Shown here piece by piece: positions 1 to 6,909 of a stretch of DNA of 34,718 nt (positions are counted from its first letter, which is position 1; each line of letters begins with the position of its first letter). Below the pieces are notes generated by a model. That model saw nothing but the letters and a program-made list of their open reading frames with translations, was not told the DNA's origin and ran no database searches. Position numbers and translations under genes: made by a program. The DNA comes from Fluviicola sp. (GTDB taxonomy: Bacteria > Bacteroidota > Bacteroidia > Flavobacteriales_D > Crocinitomicaceae): the NCBI GenBank assembly GCA_017983675.1, contig JAGOAZ010000003.1, positions 1 to 34,718 on the forward strand, written 5' to 3'.

Positions 1-8
1 AACTTATT

Positions 9-35
9 TATATGTCTCATAAAATGGGACATATA
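9..35. repeat. 12-bp inverted repeat next to the integrase gene
   Basis: The arms TATATGTCTCAT (9-20) and ATGGGACATATA (24-35) are complementary except for one T-G wobble, and a 3-base AAA loop separates them. The repeat lies just beyond the 3' end of the integrase gene, which reads leftwards. It could be the hairpin of a terminator (no good T-run follows on the minus strand) or two recombinase-binding arms around a crossover site. Both readings are inference; the pairing itself is seen directly. Confidence 0.6.
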
Positions 36-59
36 CGCCTATATTTAGTTGTATACGTC
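28..59. repeat. second, overlapping inverted repeat (GACATATAC / GTATACGTC)
   Basis: GACATATAC (28-36) pairs with GTATACGTC (51-59) at 8 of 9 positions across a 14-base spacer. The left arm is shared with the right arm of the hairpin at 9-35, so the two structures cannot form together on one strand. The 37-59 segment also repeats the TATACG(C/T)CTA word of the left side. The arrangement recalls att or attC-like sites, but no function can be assigned from sequence alone. Confidence 0.45.
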
Positions 60-97
60 TAGTTTCAGTGCGACTTATTTTCAAATATACTGTTTCT

Positions 98-1219
98 TTA
101 TAAATTATCAAAAGGTGAAATGATGTTTTGTATGTTGTTAGTACTCACGTGTGTGTAAAGTTCTGTTGTCTTACTGCTTTTGTGCCCTAACAATTCTTGA
201 ATGTAACGTAAATCAGTACCCGATTCCAATAAATGGGTGGCAAAACTATGTCGGAACCAATGCAAAGTAACAGGCTTGGAAATGTTACATTTTGCCAAAC
301 TTTGTTTCAACACATTTTGCAAACTTTTTTCAGAATATTGCTCATTTTCTTTTTGTCCTTCGTAAAGCCATGTTTTTGGTTTATAACTCAAATAATACGC
401 CCGCAATAATTCTAAAATCTTGGGACTCAAAGGCACTATGCGATCTTTTTTACCTTTTGACTGTCTTATTATTACAACGTTTCTTTTAGAATCAATGTCA
501 AGTGGCTTCAAATTCAACAGCTCACTTCGTCTCAAACCACATGAATAAATCAACGACAACATCGTCTTGTGTTTTATATTGGTAGGTGCATTCAAAATGG
601 CTTTCACTTCCTCTTTGCTCAATACATTCGGCAATCGATGTTCTCTTCGAGGCCGATGAACTAATTCAGGGTTTAATTTCATGCCTTTACGCGCAGCGTA
701 AAATAATTTGATAGCGTTTACAATTTGATTTTGAAAGCTCTGAGAAAGTTGTTGGGCTAAAATGTATTCATTGTTAAAGTGTATTACATCCTCGTTGTCA
801 ATTTCATGAATGGGCTTAGCATGGAAAAAACGAAAAAATGTTGCTAATGAATCAACATACGTTCTGATTGTACTTGCACTGTAACGTTTACTTTGTAGGT
901 ATTTTTCAAATGAATTTATTTCGAGTTGTTGGTTCTCTGTCAAAGGTGAGAGGACTATTTTTTTCTTTTTTTGAGCTAATGAAAAAGTTTTTTTTTCACC
1001 CATTTTTAGTCCATTCATGTCAATCCAAGCAATACCTTTAAATGTTTTGAAAATGTTAGTTATGGTGTTTTTGTCGTTTGGCAAAATCCATGAATAATCG
1101 GAACTGTTCCAAATTGCTGTTTCAATGCTTTTCATTTTCCAAAATAATTGATCGTCAAAAGGGTGCCGCACCTTGATTTGATTTGGATTATCAGATTTTT
1201 TAATGTATATTTTTTTCAT
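98..1219 (-). CDS. tyrosine recombinase / site-specific integrase
   Basis: This 373-aa protein is a tyrosine recombinase that would cut and rejoin DNA through a 3'-phosphotyrosine. The catalytic set is complete: R230 in GLRRSELL, K255 in SKGKKDR, H320 and R323 in HWFRH, H346 in LLGH, and nucleophile Y355 in LYTHVS. Residues about 97-180 form the SAM-like core-binding domain (EKYLQSKRYSASTIRTYVD). Residues 1-95 are an extra N-terminal domain with a W-x5-W-x-LP pattern (WNSSDYSWILP), seen in many Bacteroidota integrases and probably an arm-type DNA-binding module. The C-terminus ISPFDNL resembles XerC/IntI tails, but there is no IntI-specific insertion between the K and HxxR boxes. No phage or cargo genes lie to its right; any mobile element would extend left of the window. 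The start is the ATG at 1219. Family call is firm; its substrate site is unknown. Confidence 0.93.
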   Translation of the reverse strand: MKKIYIKKSDNPNQIKVRHPFDDQLFWKMKSIETAIWNSSDYSWILPNDKNTITNIFKTFKGIAWIDMNGLKMGEKKTFSLAQKKKKIVLSPLTENQQLEINSFEKYLQSKRYSASTIRTYVDSLATFFRFFHAKPIHEIDNEDVIHFNNEYILAQQLSQSFQNQIVNAIKLFYAARKGMKLNPELVHRPRREHRLPNVLSKEEVKAILNAPTNIKHKTMLSLIYSCGLRRSELLNLKPLDIDSKRNVVIIRQSKGKKDRIVPLSPKILELLRAYYLSYKPKTWLYEGQKENEQYSEKSLQNVLKQSLAKCNISKPVTLHWFRHSFATHLLESGTDLRYIQELLGHKSSKTTELYTHVSTNNIQNIISPFDNL

Positions 1220-1225
1220 TTTGAA

Positions 1226-1250
1226 TTAGTTAGTCACCATAAGTTAGTTA
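1226..1250. repeat. short AGTTAG direct repeats upstream of the integrase start
   Basis: TTAGTTAG (1226-1233) and GTTAGTTA (1243-1250) lie 7-31 bases upstream of the integrase ATG with a spacing of about 17 bases. On the minus strand they sit where an operator or recombinase-binding site could overlap the promoter. The repeats are seen; the role is a guess. Confidence 0.3.
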
Positions 1251-1342
1251 AAAAGAAGATTTCAAACAACAAAATTTTTGCAAAAAGGAATCCAAAAATG
1301 AAAGTATATACAATACATTAAAAATTCAATCTTCCATCTCCC

Positions 1343-1394
1343 ATCCCGATGCTCCGGTACTAAATCTTAAATCTTCATCCCGACGCTTCGGGAT
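1343..1394. repeat. intergenic hairpin repeat with CCCGA..TCGGG stems
   Basis: ATCCCGA (1377-1383) and TCGGGAT (1388-1394) form a perfect 7-bp stem with a CGCT loop. A degenerate copy, ATCCCGATGCTCCGG, lies at 1343-1357, and both are embedded in AAATCTT/CAATCTT-like words (1326-1410). Short multicopy intergenic elements of this appearance occur in many Bacteroidota genomes. Here it separates the integrase from arsC and may mark the end of an inserted element or act as a terminator; neither can be proved from one copy. Confidence 0.5.
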
Positions 1395-1444
1395 TCCAAT
1401 CTTCAATCTTTATTCTTCTAATTTAAAAATCCCCATATTTCCAC

Positions 1445-1452
1445 TAACTTTG
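1445..1452 (+). promoter_or_regulatory. -7 element TAACTTTG for arsC
   Basis: TAACTTTG matches the Bacteroidota sigma-A -7 consensus TAnnTTTG exactly and ends 17 bases before the arsC ATG, giving a leader of roughly 10 bases. No good -33 TTG is visible at the expected distance. Confidence 0.6.
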
Positions 1453-1469
1453 CGGTTCAATTCAAACAA

Positions 1470-1820
1470 ATGGGGCAAAAAATTATCGTTTACCACAATT
1501 CACGCTGTTCGAAGAGCCGTTGTGCCTTGGATTTTTTATCCGAACGCAAACTCGATTTTTTGGTAGTGGAGTATTTGAAAGAAGTGCCAAGCAAAGCGGA
1601 ATTGATTGCCATCATTGACCAATTGGGCATCGCGCCCGAAGCATTGATCCGAAAAGGAGAGGAAGAATACAAGCTCCATTTCAAAGGAAAAACGCTGTCC
1701 AATGACGAATGGATCGACGCAATGATCCAATTTCCGAAACTTATTGAGCGTCCTATCGTAATAGTAGGTGACAAAGCAGTTGTTGCACGTCCAACAGAAC
1801 GTATTTTAGAACTGCTTTGA
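1470..1820 (+). CDS. arsC: ArsC-family arsenate reductase (glutaredoxin type)
   Basis: The 116-aa product has the length and layout of the ArsC/Spx thioredoxin-fold family. It carries the N-terminal YHNSRCSKSR motif with C13 as the candidate catalytic cysteine, an RKGE motif near residue 61, the ERPIVIV strand near residue 93 and a VARPTERIL motif near 107. The three arginines in those motifs match the anion-binding arginines of E. coli ArsC. Members reduce arsenate to arsenite with glutathione/glutaredoxin, although many chromosomal homologues (YffB/Spx type) have no proven arsenate role. No arsR, arsB or acr3 gene is adjacent, so a resistance function is not supported by context. Its own -7 element lies just upstream, and speA follows after 57 bases. 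Confidence 0.85.
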   Translation: MGQKIIVYHNSRCSKSRCALDFLSERKLDFLVVEYLKEVPSKAELIAIIDQLGIAPEALIRKGEEEYKLHFKGKTLSNDEWIDAMIQFPKLIERPIVIVGDKAVVARPTERILELL

Positions 1821-1877
1821 ACCATTTTTTTTGAGTAATATTGTAACGGAAAAGAACTTAGTTCCAGTAGTGAGCAC

Positions 1878-3275
1878 ATGAGAACAAAATACATTGACTT
1901 AATTGATCAAACGTTTGACTTTCCGCAAGACGAATTCAACTTGCAGGATGACCGTTTGATTTTTCATGGAATCGATTTGGGTAAATTGATCGAAGAATAC
2001 GGCACACCCTTAAAATTCAATTACTTACCGCAAATTTCGCACAACATTCAACGTGCCAAAGGTTGGTTCCGTGAAGCAATGAATAACTTGGGTTACTCCG
2101 GGAAATACCATTATTCCTACTGCACCAAAAGTTCGCATTTCTCATTTGTTCTCGATGAGGTGCTCAAAAACGATGTACACATTGAAACGTCTTCGGCTTT
2201 CGATATCGACATCGTTAAGAATTTGATGCAAACCAACAAGTTGAAAGATGGATCGTTTGTTATTTGTAATGGTTTCAAACCAAAACAATACATCAATAAT
2301 ATTGCCGACTTGATCAAAACAAAGCGCTTGAATGTGATTCCTGTTGTCGATAACACAACGGAAATTCACGATTTGATTGCAGCAATTGGCGATAATGAAT
2401 TAAAAATCGGTATCCGTATTGCATCGGAAGAAGAACCAAAATTTGAGTTCTATACCTCACGCTTGGGTATTCGTTACCGCGAAATCGTGCCGTTTTACAA
2501 AGCGTTTATTCAAGATAATCCACGCGTGGAAATCAAAATGCTTCACTTTTTCATCAATACCGGTATCAACGATACGTCGTATTATTGGAACGAGTTGACG
2601 AAGTGTTTGCGTATTTATTCCGACTTGAAGAAAGTGTGTCCAACGCTCGATTCTTTGAACATTGGCGGTGGTTTCCCAATCAAGAAATCTTTGGCTTTCG
2701 ACTTCGATTATGCGTACATGGTGCGTGAGATTTTGATGCAGGTGAAACGCGTTTGTTCGGACAACGACATTCCAGAACCAAATATTTTCACGGAATTCGG
2801 ATCGTTCACAGTAGGAGAGAGCGGTGGAGCAATTTTCAATGTCTTGCACCAAAAGCAGCAAAACGACCGTGAAAAGTGGAACATGATCGACAGTTCGTTC
2901 ATGACTAACTTACCCGATACGTGGGCAATTAACCAACGTTTTATCATGTTGCCAATTAACCGTTGGAACGACGATTACGAGCGTGTTTTATTAGGCGGAT
3001 TAACCTGTGATAGCGACGATTACTACAATTCGGAGCAACATTCGAATGCCATTTATTTGCCAAAATTTGATAAGAACAAACCGTTGTATATCGGTTTTTT
3101 CAATACAGGCGCATACCAAGAAACCATTGGTGGATTTGGTGGTTTGAAACACTGTTTGATTCCCGAACCGAAACATATTTTGATTCAAAAAGACGAGCAA
3201 GGCAAGATTGTAACGGAACTTTTTTCAGAAGAACAAACGGCTGCAGATTACTTGCGTATCCTTGGATATCAATAA
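1878..3275 (+). CDS. speA: arginine decarboxylase, PLP fold type III (Bacteroidota type)
   Basis: This 465-aa enzyme belongs to the alanine-racemase-fold group of PLP decarboxylases and closely resembles the Bacteroidota protein annotated as arginine decarboxylase, which makes agmatine from arginine for polyamine synthesis. Visible landmarks are the PLP lysine K84 in SYCTKSSHF, the barrel strands FEFYTSRLGI and MLHFFINTG, the phosphate-binding GGGFP loop, EFGSFTVGE, and the cross-subunit cysteine C377 in GLTCDSDD. It is shorter than the roughly 630-aa proteobacterial SpeA. A diaminopimelate- or carboxynorspermidine-decarboxylase activity is the alternative within the fold. No speB or deoxyhypusine-synthase-like gene follows here. 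A poor -7 candidate (TAATATTG, 1836-1843) precedes it; co-transcription with arsC is possible. Confidence 0.82.
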   Translation: MRTKYIDLIDQTFDFPQDEFNLQDDRLIFHGIDLGKLIEEYGTPLKFNYLPQISHNIQRAKGWFREAMNNLGYSGKYHYSYCTKSSHFSFVLDEVLKNDVHIETSSAFDIDIVKNLMQTNKLKDGSFVICNGFKPKQYINNIADLIKTKRLNVIPVVDNTTEIHDLIAAIGDNELKIGIRIASEEEPKFEFYTSRLGIRYREIVPFYKAFIQDNPRVEIKMLHFFINTGINDTSYYWNELTKCLRIYSDLKKVCPTLDSLNIGGGFPIKKSLAFDFDYAYMVREILMQVKRVCSDNDIPEPNIFTEFGSFTVGESGGAIFNVLHQKQQNDREKWNMIDSSFMTNLPDTWAINQRFIMLPINRWNDDYERVLLGGLTCDSDDYYNSEQHSNAIYLPKFDKNKPLYIGFFNTGAYQETIGGFGGLKHCLIPEPKHILIQKDEQGKIVTELFSEEQTAADYLRILGYQ

Positions 3276-3327
3276 ATTAGCAATTTTTTTAACGGGCTGT
3301 TAATAAAAATTCCAACTTTTATTGAAA

Positions 3328-3364
3328 TTGTTGAACATTTAACGTTTAGAAAGCAGTATTTTTG
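3328..3364 (+). promoter_or_regulatory. Bacteroidota-type promoter (TTGTTG / TATTTTTG)
   Basis: TATTTTTG (3357-3364) matches TAnnTTTG exactly, and TTGTTG (3328-3333) lies 23 bases upstream as a -33 candidate. The start codon of the 125-aa gene at 3414 follows 49 bases later. Confidence 0.6.
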
Positions 3365-3413
3365 CACCCGAGTAAACGAAAAGTGTACACACCGATAAAA
3401 ATTTACCAAAATA

Positions 3414-3791
3414 ATGACACTGCATATACAGACCATATTTATTGAAGAGAAAACAGCTTTTGCTGCGACTATGTATAATTGGTTGGTTGAAAGCGGATTC
3501 AATGTAGTTCCTTTTGATAATTCAAACGAACAACAGGAAAATATTGATGCGGTAGTTCTTTTCCACGAAAACCATAATTTTGACAAACGTGTATCGGAAT
3601 TACGTGATACGTTTGATCGTCTTCAAGTTGCGTCACATAAAATTGATTTGAGCGGAACAATGAATGTTGCTTTGTCGCATTTATCGTTATTTTTTGATCG
3701 CACAAAATGCAAAAATGTGTTATTTTTAGGTTCGGATAACTTAAAAAATCATCCCAAATTAGCGGTTTTCCAAGAAAAATGGAACCTCTGA
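3414..3791 (+). CDS. uncharacterised 125-aa protein
   Basis: I do not recognise this family. The 125-aa product has no signal peptide or membrane segment, so it is probably cytoplasmic. It alternates predicted strands and helices: TIFIEE, an amphipathic helix around residues 15-27, NVVPFD, DAVVLFHE at about 44-52, a charged helix FDKRVSELRDTFDRL, and NVLFLGSD near 101-108. That pattern suggests a small Rossmann-like or flavodoxin-like alpha/beta domain, but no nucleotide-binding motif is evident. It has its own promoter. Its stop codon is one base from the stop of the convergent zinc-ribbon gene, leaving no room for a separate terminator. That it is a real gene is supported by the exact -7 element and ordinary codon use. 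Confidence 0.7.
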   Translation: MTLHIQTIFIEEKTAFAATMYNWLVESGFNVVPFDNSNEQQENIDAVVLFHENHNFDKRVSELRDTFDRLQVASHKIDLSGTMNVALSHLSLFFDRTKCKNVLFLGSDNLKNHPKLAVFQEKWNL

Positions 3792-3792
3792 T

Positions 3793-4155
3793 TCACTTCA
3801 CATAATCTTGTTTTTTCACTAATACAAATTGATCCGTATCGGTTTTGGCATAGCCTTGATCGTAACAGAAATAGTAATTTGTGCCTTTTTGCGTACTGTA
3901 GATATTGGTGAAATAATGAAAATTAAAACCTTCTTCCGCTAAGGTAATCGCATCGACTGTTCGTTTTCCTTGTGGATTTAACTGTTCCAGAATACGTCTG
4001 TTTTTCCGTAAAATTGAATTAACGCGCCGCATGGCATTGGTTACATCTTCGTTTAATCGGTTGTTGTAACTGTTTCTGCAATAATCGCAACAAAATTTTT
4101 GGTCCTTTCTGCCAGATAGTTTTACCTGACATTCCAAGCATTGTCTTGTTTCCAT
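3793..4155 (-). CDS. small zinc-ribbon protein, uncharacterised
   Basis: The 120-aa product starts METRQCLECQ and has an N-terminal CxxC..CC..C set (C6, C9, C22/C23, C26), which fits a treble-clef or zinc-ribbon knuckle (GRKDQKFCCDYCRNSYNN). A basic helix follows (residues about 37-55, RRVNSILRKNRRILEQL), then an alpha/beta region ending in LVKKQDYVK. Similar short proteins with this GRKDQ-FC-CRNSYNN pattern are common and uncharacterised in Flavobacteriia. I chose the ATG at 4155 over an in-frame start at 4188 because the conserved zinc motif begins directly after it and the upstream residues look like leader sequence. A nucleic-acid-binding role is only inference. The gene converges with the 125-aa gene at 3414-3791. 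Confidence 0.75.
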   Translation of the reverse strand: METRQCLECQVKLSGRKDQKFCCDYCRNSYNNRLNEDVTNAMRRVNSILRKNRRILEQLNPQGKRTVDAITLAEEGFNFHYFTNIYSTQKGTNYYFCYDQGYAKTDTDQFVLVKKQDYVK

Positions 4156-4338
4156 AGTAGTAGTGTTATAGGTAAACAATGTTAACAAAAATTAACAACA
4201 ATGTCAATAGTTATGGCAAGAAACTTTCAGATTTTCGTAAATAATGAAAAGTTATTTAGCTGTTTGATTGGTGAATCTCGTTGTTCTGTGAAAAAAAACC
4301 AATTTTAATTTAAGAAGCGTTAAAGTATTATAAAAGCC

Positions 4339-4370
4339 TTGACAGGTTCACATCAATTAATGTAGTTTTG
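4339..4370 (+). promoter_or_regulatory. promoter of batD (TTGACA / TAGTTTTG)
   Basis: TTGACA (4339-4344) and TAGTTTTG (4363-4370) are about 18-21 bases apart, in line with the Bacteroidota -33/-7 arrangement. The batD ATG follows 29 bases after the -7 element. Positions 4156-4338 otherwise show only AT-rich sequence, including GTTAA-N6-TTAAC at 4180-4195. Confidence 0.65.
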
Positions 4371-4399
4371 TCAAAGTGTACGATTTACCATAAGTAACA

Positions 4400-6157
4400 A
4401 TGCAAGTGCAAAGCAAATTAGAAAATATGCGAACAAACATCATTGAGCGCTCCAAACGATCCAAGTCGTTCGTTGTTGCTTGTTGCTTGCTTGCCGCTTT
4501 TTTTGTGCCTACGCTGTTGCTTGCTCAAAAACCGATTGTTGCATTAACGATTGACAAAAAAGCTGTCTCTCCAAATGAACGCGTTACAATTACTGTAACA
4601 AGTAATATTGAAAGTTCGATGGAAATTGTTTTTCCACAAGAATTTGCGGTAGATTATGGAATTGTCAATGGGATGGAACAAAAGGCAGATCCGACTGGAA
4701 AACTCCGAACCTATTATTACATGCAGCAAAGCGGCGCCTTCAAACGTGCTGGAACATTTTCCATGTATGCTTTTGTCAATCACAAAGGAAAGGTTTACAA
4801 ATCCAATAAATTGACCGTTACCATTGAGGATAATGCAAGTGAGTTAACAGATGAAGTGTACATTTCATCGGGCGATCCGGTTTTTGGAATCATCGAATCG
4901 AACAAAGCGGTCGTCTACGAAGGCGAGCCATTTGTTGTGGGTGCTAAAGTTTTTTCGCGCTTGCAAATACTGAAGATGGAAGGCTATGCGCCTTTTGAGC
5001 CTGAAAAAAATACAGAAGAATTCAGCTTGCCAAATAATCAAAGCGCAATCGAACAAACAAAAATAAATGGTCGACCTGCTTTAACTTTTGAAATAGGGAA
5101 ACAATTATTGTTTCCTCTTGCTTCGGGTAAAATTAGAATCGCTCCTTTTGAAATGGCCTTGCGCTGTGATGCAGGAATGTTTGCACGCTCGTTTCGTTTT
5201 CGTTCATCGAATTTGACGGTCATGGTAAAACCCTTACCAGCTAATGCGCCAAAATCATTTATCAAAGCTGTTGGAAAGTTCGATGTTACTGCGCAAGTTG
5301 TGCCAACAAAACTAAAACAAGGCGATTTTTTAACCTACGAATTAACGATTAGCGGATCAGGAAATTTGCATGCTATCAAAACACCAGATTTAGTGCTTCC
5401 TTCGGGCATAAGCCTGACAAATACGCCTACTAAAGTTGCAGACATTGAATACACAGAAATGGGTGCAACGGGCAAAGTGACGTTTACCTATAATCTTCAA
5501 TTAACCGATAGTGGAAAAGTAAGCATCGGTCAACAAGCAATTGCGTATTTTGATCCTGCTAAAGAGGCTTATGTTGTACTAAAAACGAATGCCTTTCAAT
5601 TGGATGTCGCATCTGATAAAACATTTAACGCAAGTGCTGTTCAACAAAAACCGTTTAAAAATAGCTTAACTCGTTCTCCGAAAACGACCAAATCAATAGC
5701 GCAAAAAACACAGAAAAAATCGAATACTATTCCTGTTTTGGTTGGCATCATTACTCCAATTACTGTTTTAGGGTTGTTTTACTTGTTGTTCTTTTTACGC
5801 AAACGGAAAACGTCTTTTGTTCAACCATGTTCGGAAGCGCAATTAGCACAGCAATTCAGAACGAGTAAAATGAACTATTGGGAACAACTTATGGGAGAAG
5901 ATGTTGACAACATGAAATGCGCAATTCTACTTCCAAAGGCTATTGTTCAGCAAGTTGATGAGTTGTATGCCTGTTCGTTTGGCACACGCGACAAAGCGTT
6001 CGATCAATTAGCGGCATCTCATCCATTTGCTGCAGAGCGGTTACGAGAAATCATAGACACCTGTGATCACTTCCGTTATGGATTGGGTACAGAGGACATG
6101 GATGTAGCAGCATTAATTGAGGAATCCATCGATATTTTAGCACGAATAGATGAATGA
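4400..6157 (+). CDS. batD: BatD-like membrane-anchored protein
   Basis: The 585-aa product matches the BatD (Bacteroides aerotolerance) family in layout: an N-terminal signal/anchor (about residues 20-42, ending LLLAQ), a long beta-rich extracytoplasmic region built of Ig-like segments, one transmembrane helix near residues 446-466 (TIPVLVGIITPITVLGLFYL) followed by RKRK, and a roughly 115-aa cytoplasmic helical tail. BatD normally works with the MoxR ATPase and the von Willebrand factor A proteins BatA/BatB in the envelope; the exact job is unsettled. None of these partners flank it: the neighbours are a zinc-ribbon gene and a microprotein before rplU. An internal ATG at residue 10 (4427) is an equally good start for the signal peptide. 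An own promoter is visible. Confidence 0.75.
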   Translation: MQVQSKLENMRTNIIERSKRSKSFVVACCLLAAFFVPTLLLAQKPIVALTIDKKAVSPNERVTITVTSNIESSMEIVFPQEFAVDYGIVNGMEQKADPTGKLRTYYYMQQSGAFKRAGTFSMYAFVNHKGKVYKSNKLTVTIEDNASELTDEVYISSGDPVFGIIESNKAVVYEGEPFVVGAKVFSRLQILKMEGYAPFEPEKNTEEFSLPNNQSAIEQTKINGRPALTFEIGKQLLFPLASGKIRIAPFEMALRCDAGMFARSFRFRSSNLTVMVKPLPANAPKSFIKAVGKFDVTAQVVPTKLKQGDFLTYELTISGSGNLHAIKTPDLVLPSGISLTNTPTKVADIEYTEMGATGKVTFTYNLQLTDSGKVSIGQQAIAYFDPAKEAYVVLKTNAFQLDVASDKTFNASAVQQKPFKNSLTRSPKTTKSIAQKTQKKSNTIPVLVGIITPITVLGLFYLLFFLRKRKTSFVQPCSEAQLAQQFRTSKMNYWEQLMGEDVDNMKCAILLPKAIVQQVDELYACSFGTRDKAFDQLAASHPFAAERLREIIDTCDHFRYGLGTEDMDVAALIEESIDILARIDE

Positions 6158-6249
6158 GTAGCGTAGAAATAACTTTTTTTTGAAAATTATTCAGCACAAA
6201 TAGAATTTTCATTACTTTTACAGCAATTAAAATCACAAATAAGTACGAC

Positions 6250-6414
6250 ATGAGCATCTTTGGTATTGTTTTGTTTCTTTTACTAGGTGGAATGGCATTT
6301 TGGATGTTGTTTTTCTTACTAGGATTTGTAGTTCCTTTTTGGATCTCTCTTGGAATTGGTCAACAAATGCGTCCAAAACGAGTTTTTGAACACGAAGAAG
6401 AAAGCGAAAAATAA
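6250..6414 (+). CDS. 54-aa membrane microprotein
   Basis: An ATG at 6250 opens a 54-codon frame ending TAA at 6414. Residues 3-37 are almost entirely hydrophobic (IFGIVLFLLLGGMAFWMLFF, then LLGFVVPFWISLGIG), enough for one long helix or two short ones. The rest is a charged tail with MRPKR followed by EHEEESEK. The positive residues after the hydrophobic stretch and the acidic C-terminus are features of a real small membrane protein rather than random sequence. A weak -7-like TACTTTTA lies at 6213-6220, and an intrinsic terminator follows at 6437. It sits 92 bases after batD and could be cotranscribed. Family and function are unknown to me. Confidence 0.65.
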   Translation: MSIFGIVLFLLLGGMAFWMLFFLLGFVVPFWISLGIGQQMRPKRVFEHEEESEK

Positions 6415-6436
6415 TTCGTTCACGATAAAGAAGTTG

Positions 6437-6469
6437 AAAGCGTTGCAAATTATTGTGACGCTTTTTTGT
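6437..6469 (+). terminator. intrinsic terminator after the microprotein
   Basis: AAAGCGT (6437-6443) pairs with ACGCTTT (6458-6464). The inner TGCAA/TTGTG pairs extend the stem to about 12 bp with an ATTA loop, and a T-rich tract (TTTTTTGTTTT) follows. Confidence 0.75.
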
Positions 6470-6497
6470 TTTCCAGCATGTTTTTTCAAAGAAACTA

Positions 6498-6526
6498 TTG
6501 TTTGTTGAAAAAGTTTGCTATCTTTG
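6498..6526 (+). promoter_or_regulatory. rplU promoter (TTG / TATCTTTG)
   Basis: TATCTTTG (6519-6526) matches TAnnTTTG exactly, with TTG (6498-6500) 18 bases upstream. The rplU ATG is 31 bases downstream. The promoter directly follows the terminator at 6437-6469, so rplU-rpmA starts a new transcription unit. Confidence 0.8.
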
Positions 6527-6557
6527 CCCTCCAAATTAAATTTAAAAAACAACTGTT

Positions 6558-6869
6558 ATGTATGCAATTGTAGAGATAGCAGGGCAGCAATTTAAAGTGC
6601 AAAAAGACCAAAAAATCTTTGTACACCGTTTAAACGCTGAAGCTGGTTCAACTGTAGAGTTTGATCGAGTTTTATTAGTAGACAACGGAGGAAAAGTATC
6701 AATTGGCGCCCCGGCTATAGAAGGAGCAAAAGTTTCTGCTCAAGTAAATGATCACGTGAAAGGTGATACAGTAATCATTTTCCGCAAAAAACGCAGAAAA
6801 GGATATGTGAAGAAAAACGGACACCGTCAATCGTTCACACAAATTACAATTACAGATATTAAAGCGTAA
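6558..6869 (+). CDS. rplU: 50S ribosomal protein L21
   Basis: The 103-aa protein is a full-length L21, which binds 23S rRNA near domain I/II of the large subunit. It starts with the family signature [14 protein letters not shown], contains the [15 protein letters not shown] strand region, and ends in the basic [18 protein letters not shown] segment that contacts rRNA. It is followed after 40 bases by rpmA (L27), the usual order in bacteria. Expression should come from the strong promoter at 6498-6526. A small UUCG-loop hairpin lies between the two genes. Nothing is missing or unusual. Confidence 0.98.
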   Translation: MYAIVEIAGQQFKVQKDQKIFVHRLNAEAGSTVEFDRVLLVDNGGKVSIGAPAIEGAKVSAQVNDHVKGDTVIIFRKKRRKGYVKKNGHRQSFTQITITDIKA

Positions 6870-6874
6870 TATTT

Positions 6875-6892
6875 CGTCTGCTTCGGCTGACG
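6875..6892 (+). other. UUCG-tetraloop hairpin between rplU and rpmA
   Basis: CGTC-T-GC-TTCG-GC-T-GACG (6875-6892) folds into a short stem with a T-T mismatch closed by a stable UUCG loop. It begins 6 bases after the rplU stop, and no T-run follows, so it is not a terminator. It may affect mRNA processing or the L21:L27 ratio; this is inference. Confidence 0.45.
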
Positions 6893-6909
6893 TATAAAAA
6901 TTTAAAGAC

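Noticed and set aside
1..1219. Integron (IntI plus attC cassettes)
   Set aside because: The recombinase lacks the IntI-specific insertion before HxxR, and no series of attC-like sites with small cassettes is visible in the window.
3793..4188. Longer form of the zinc-ribbon protein beginning at 4188
   Set aside because: The added residues (MLTLFTYNTTT) look like translated leader, and the conserved part begins at METRQC.
4201..4308. Short plus-strand frame starting ATGTCAATAGTTATG
   Set aside because: Only about 35 codons, no promoter, no recognisable membrane or repeat character; probably chance.
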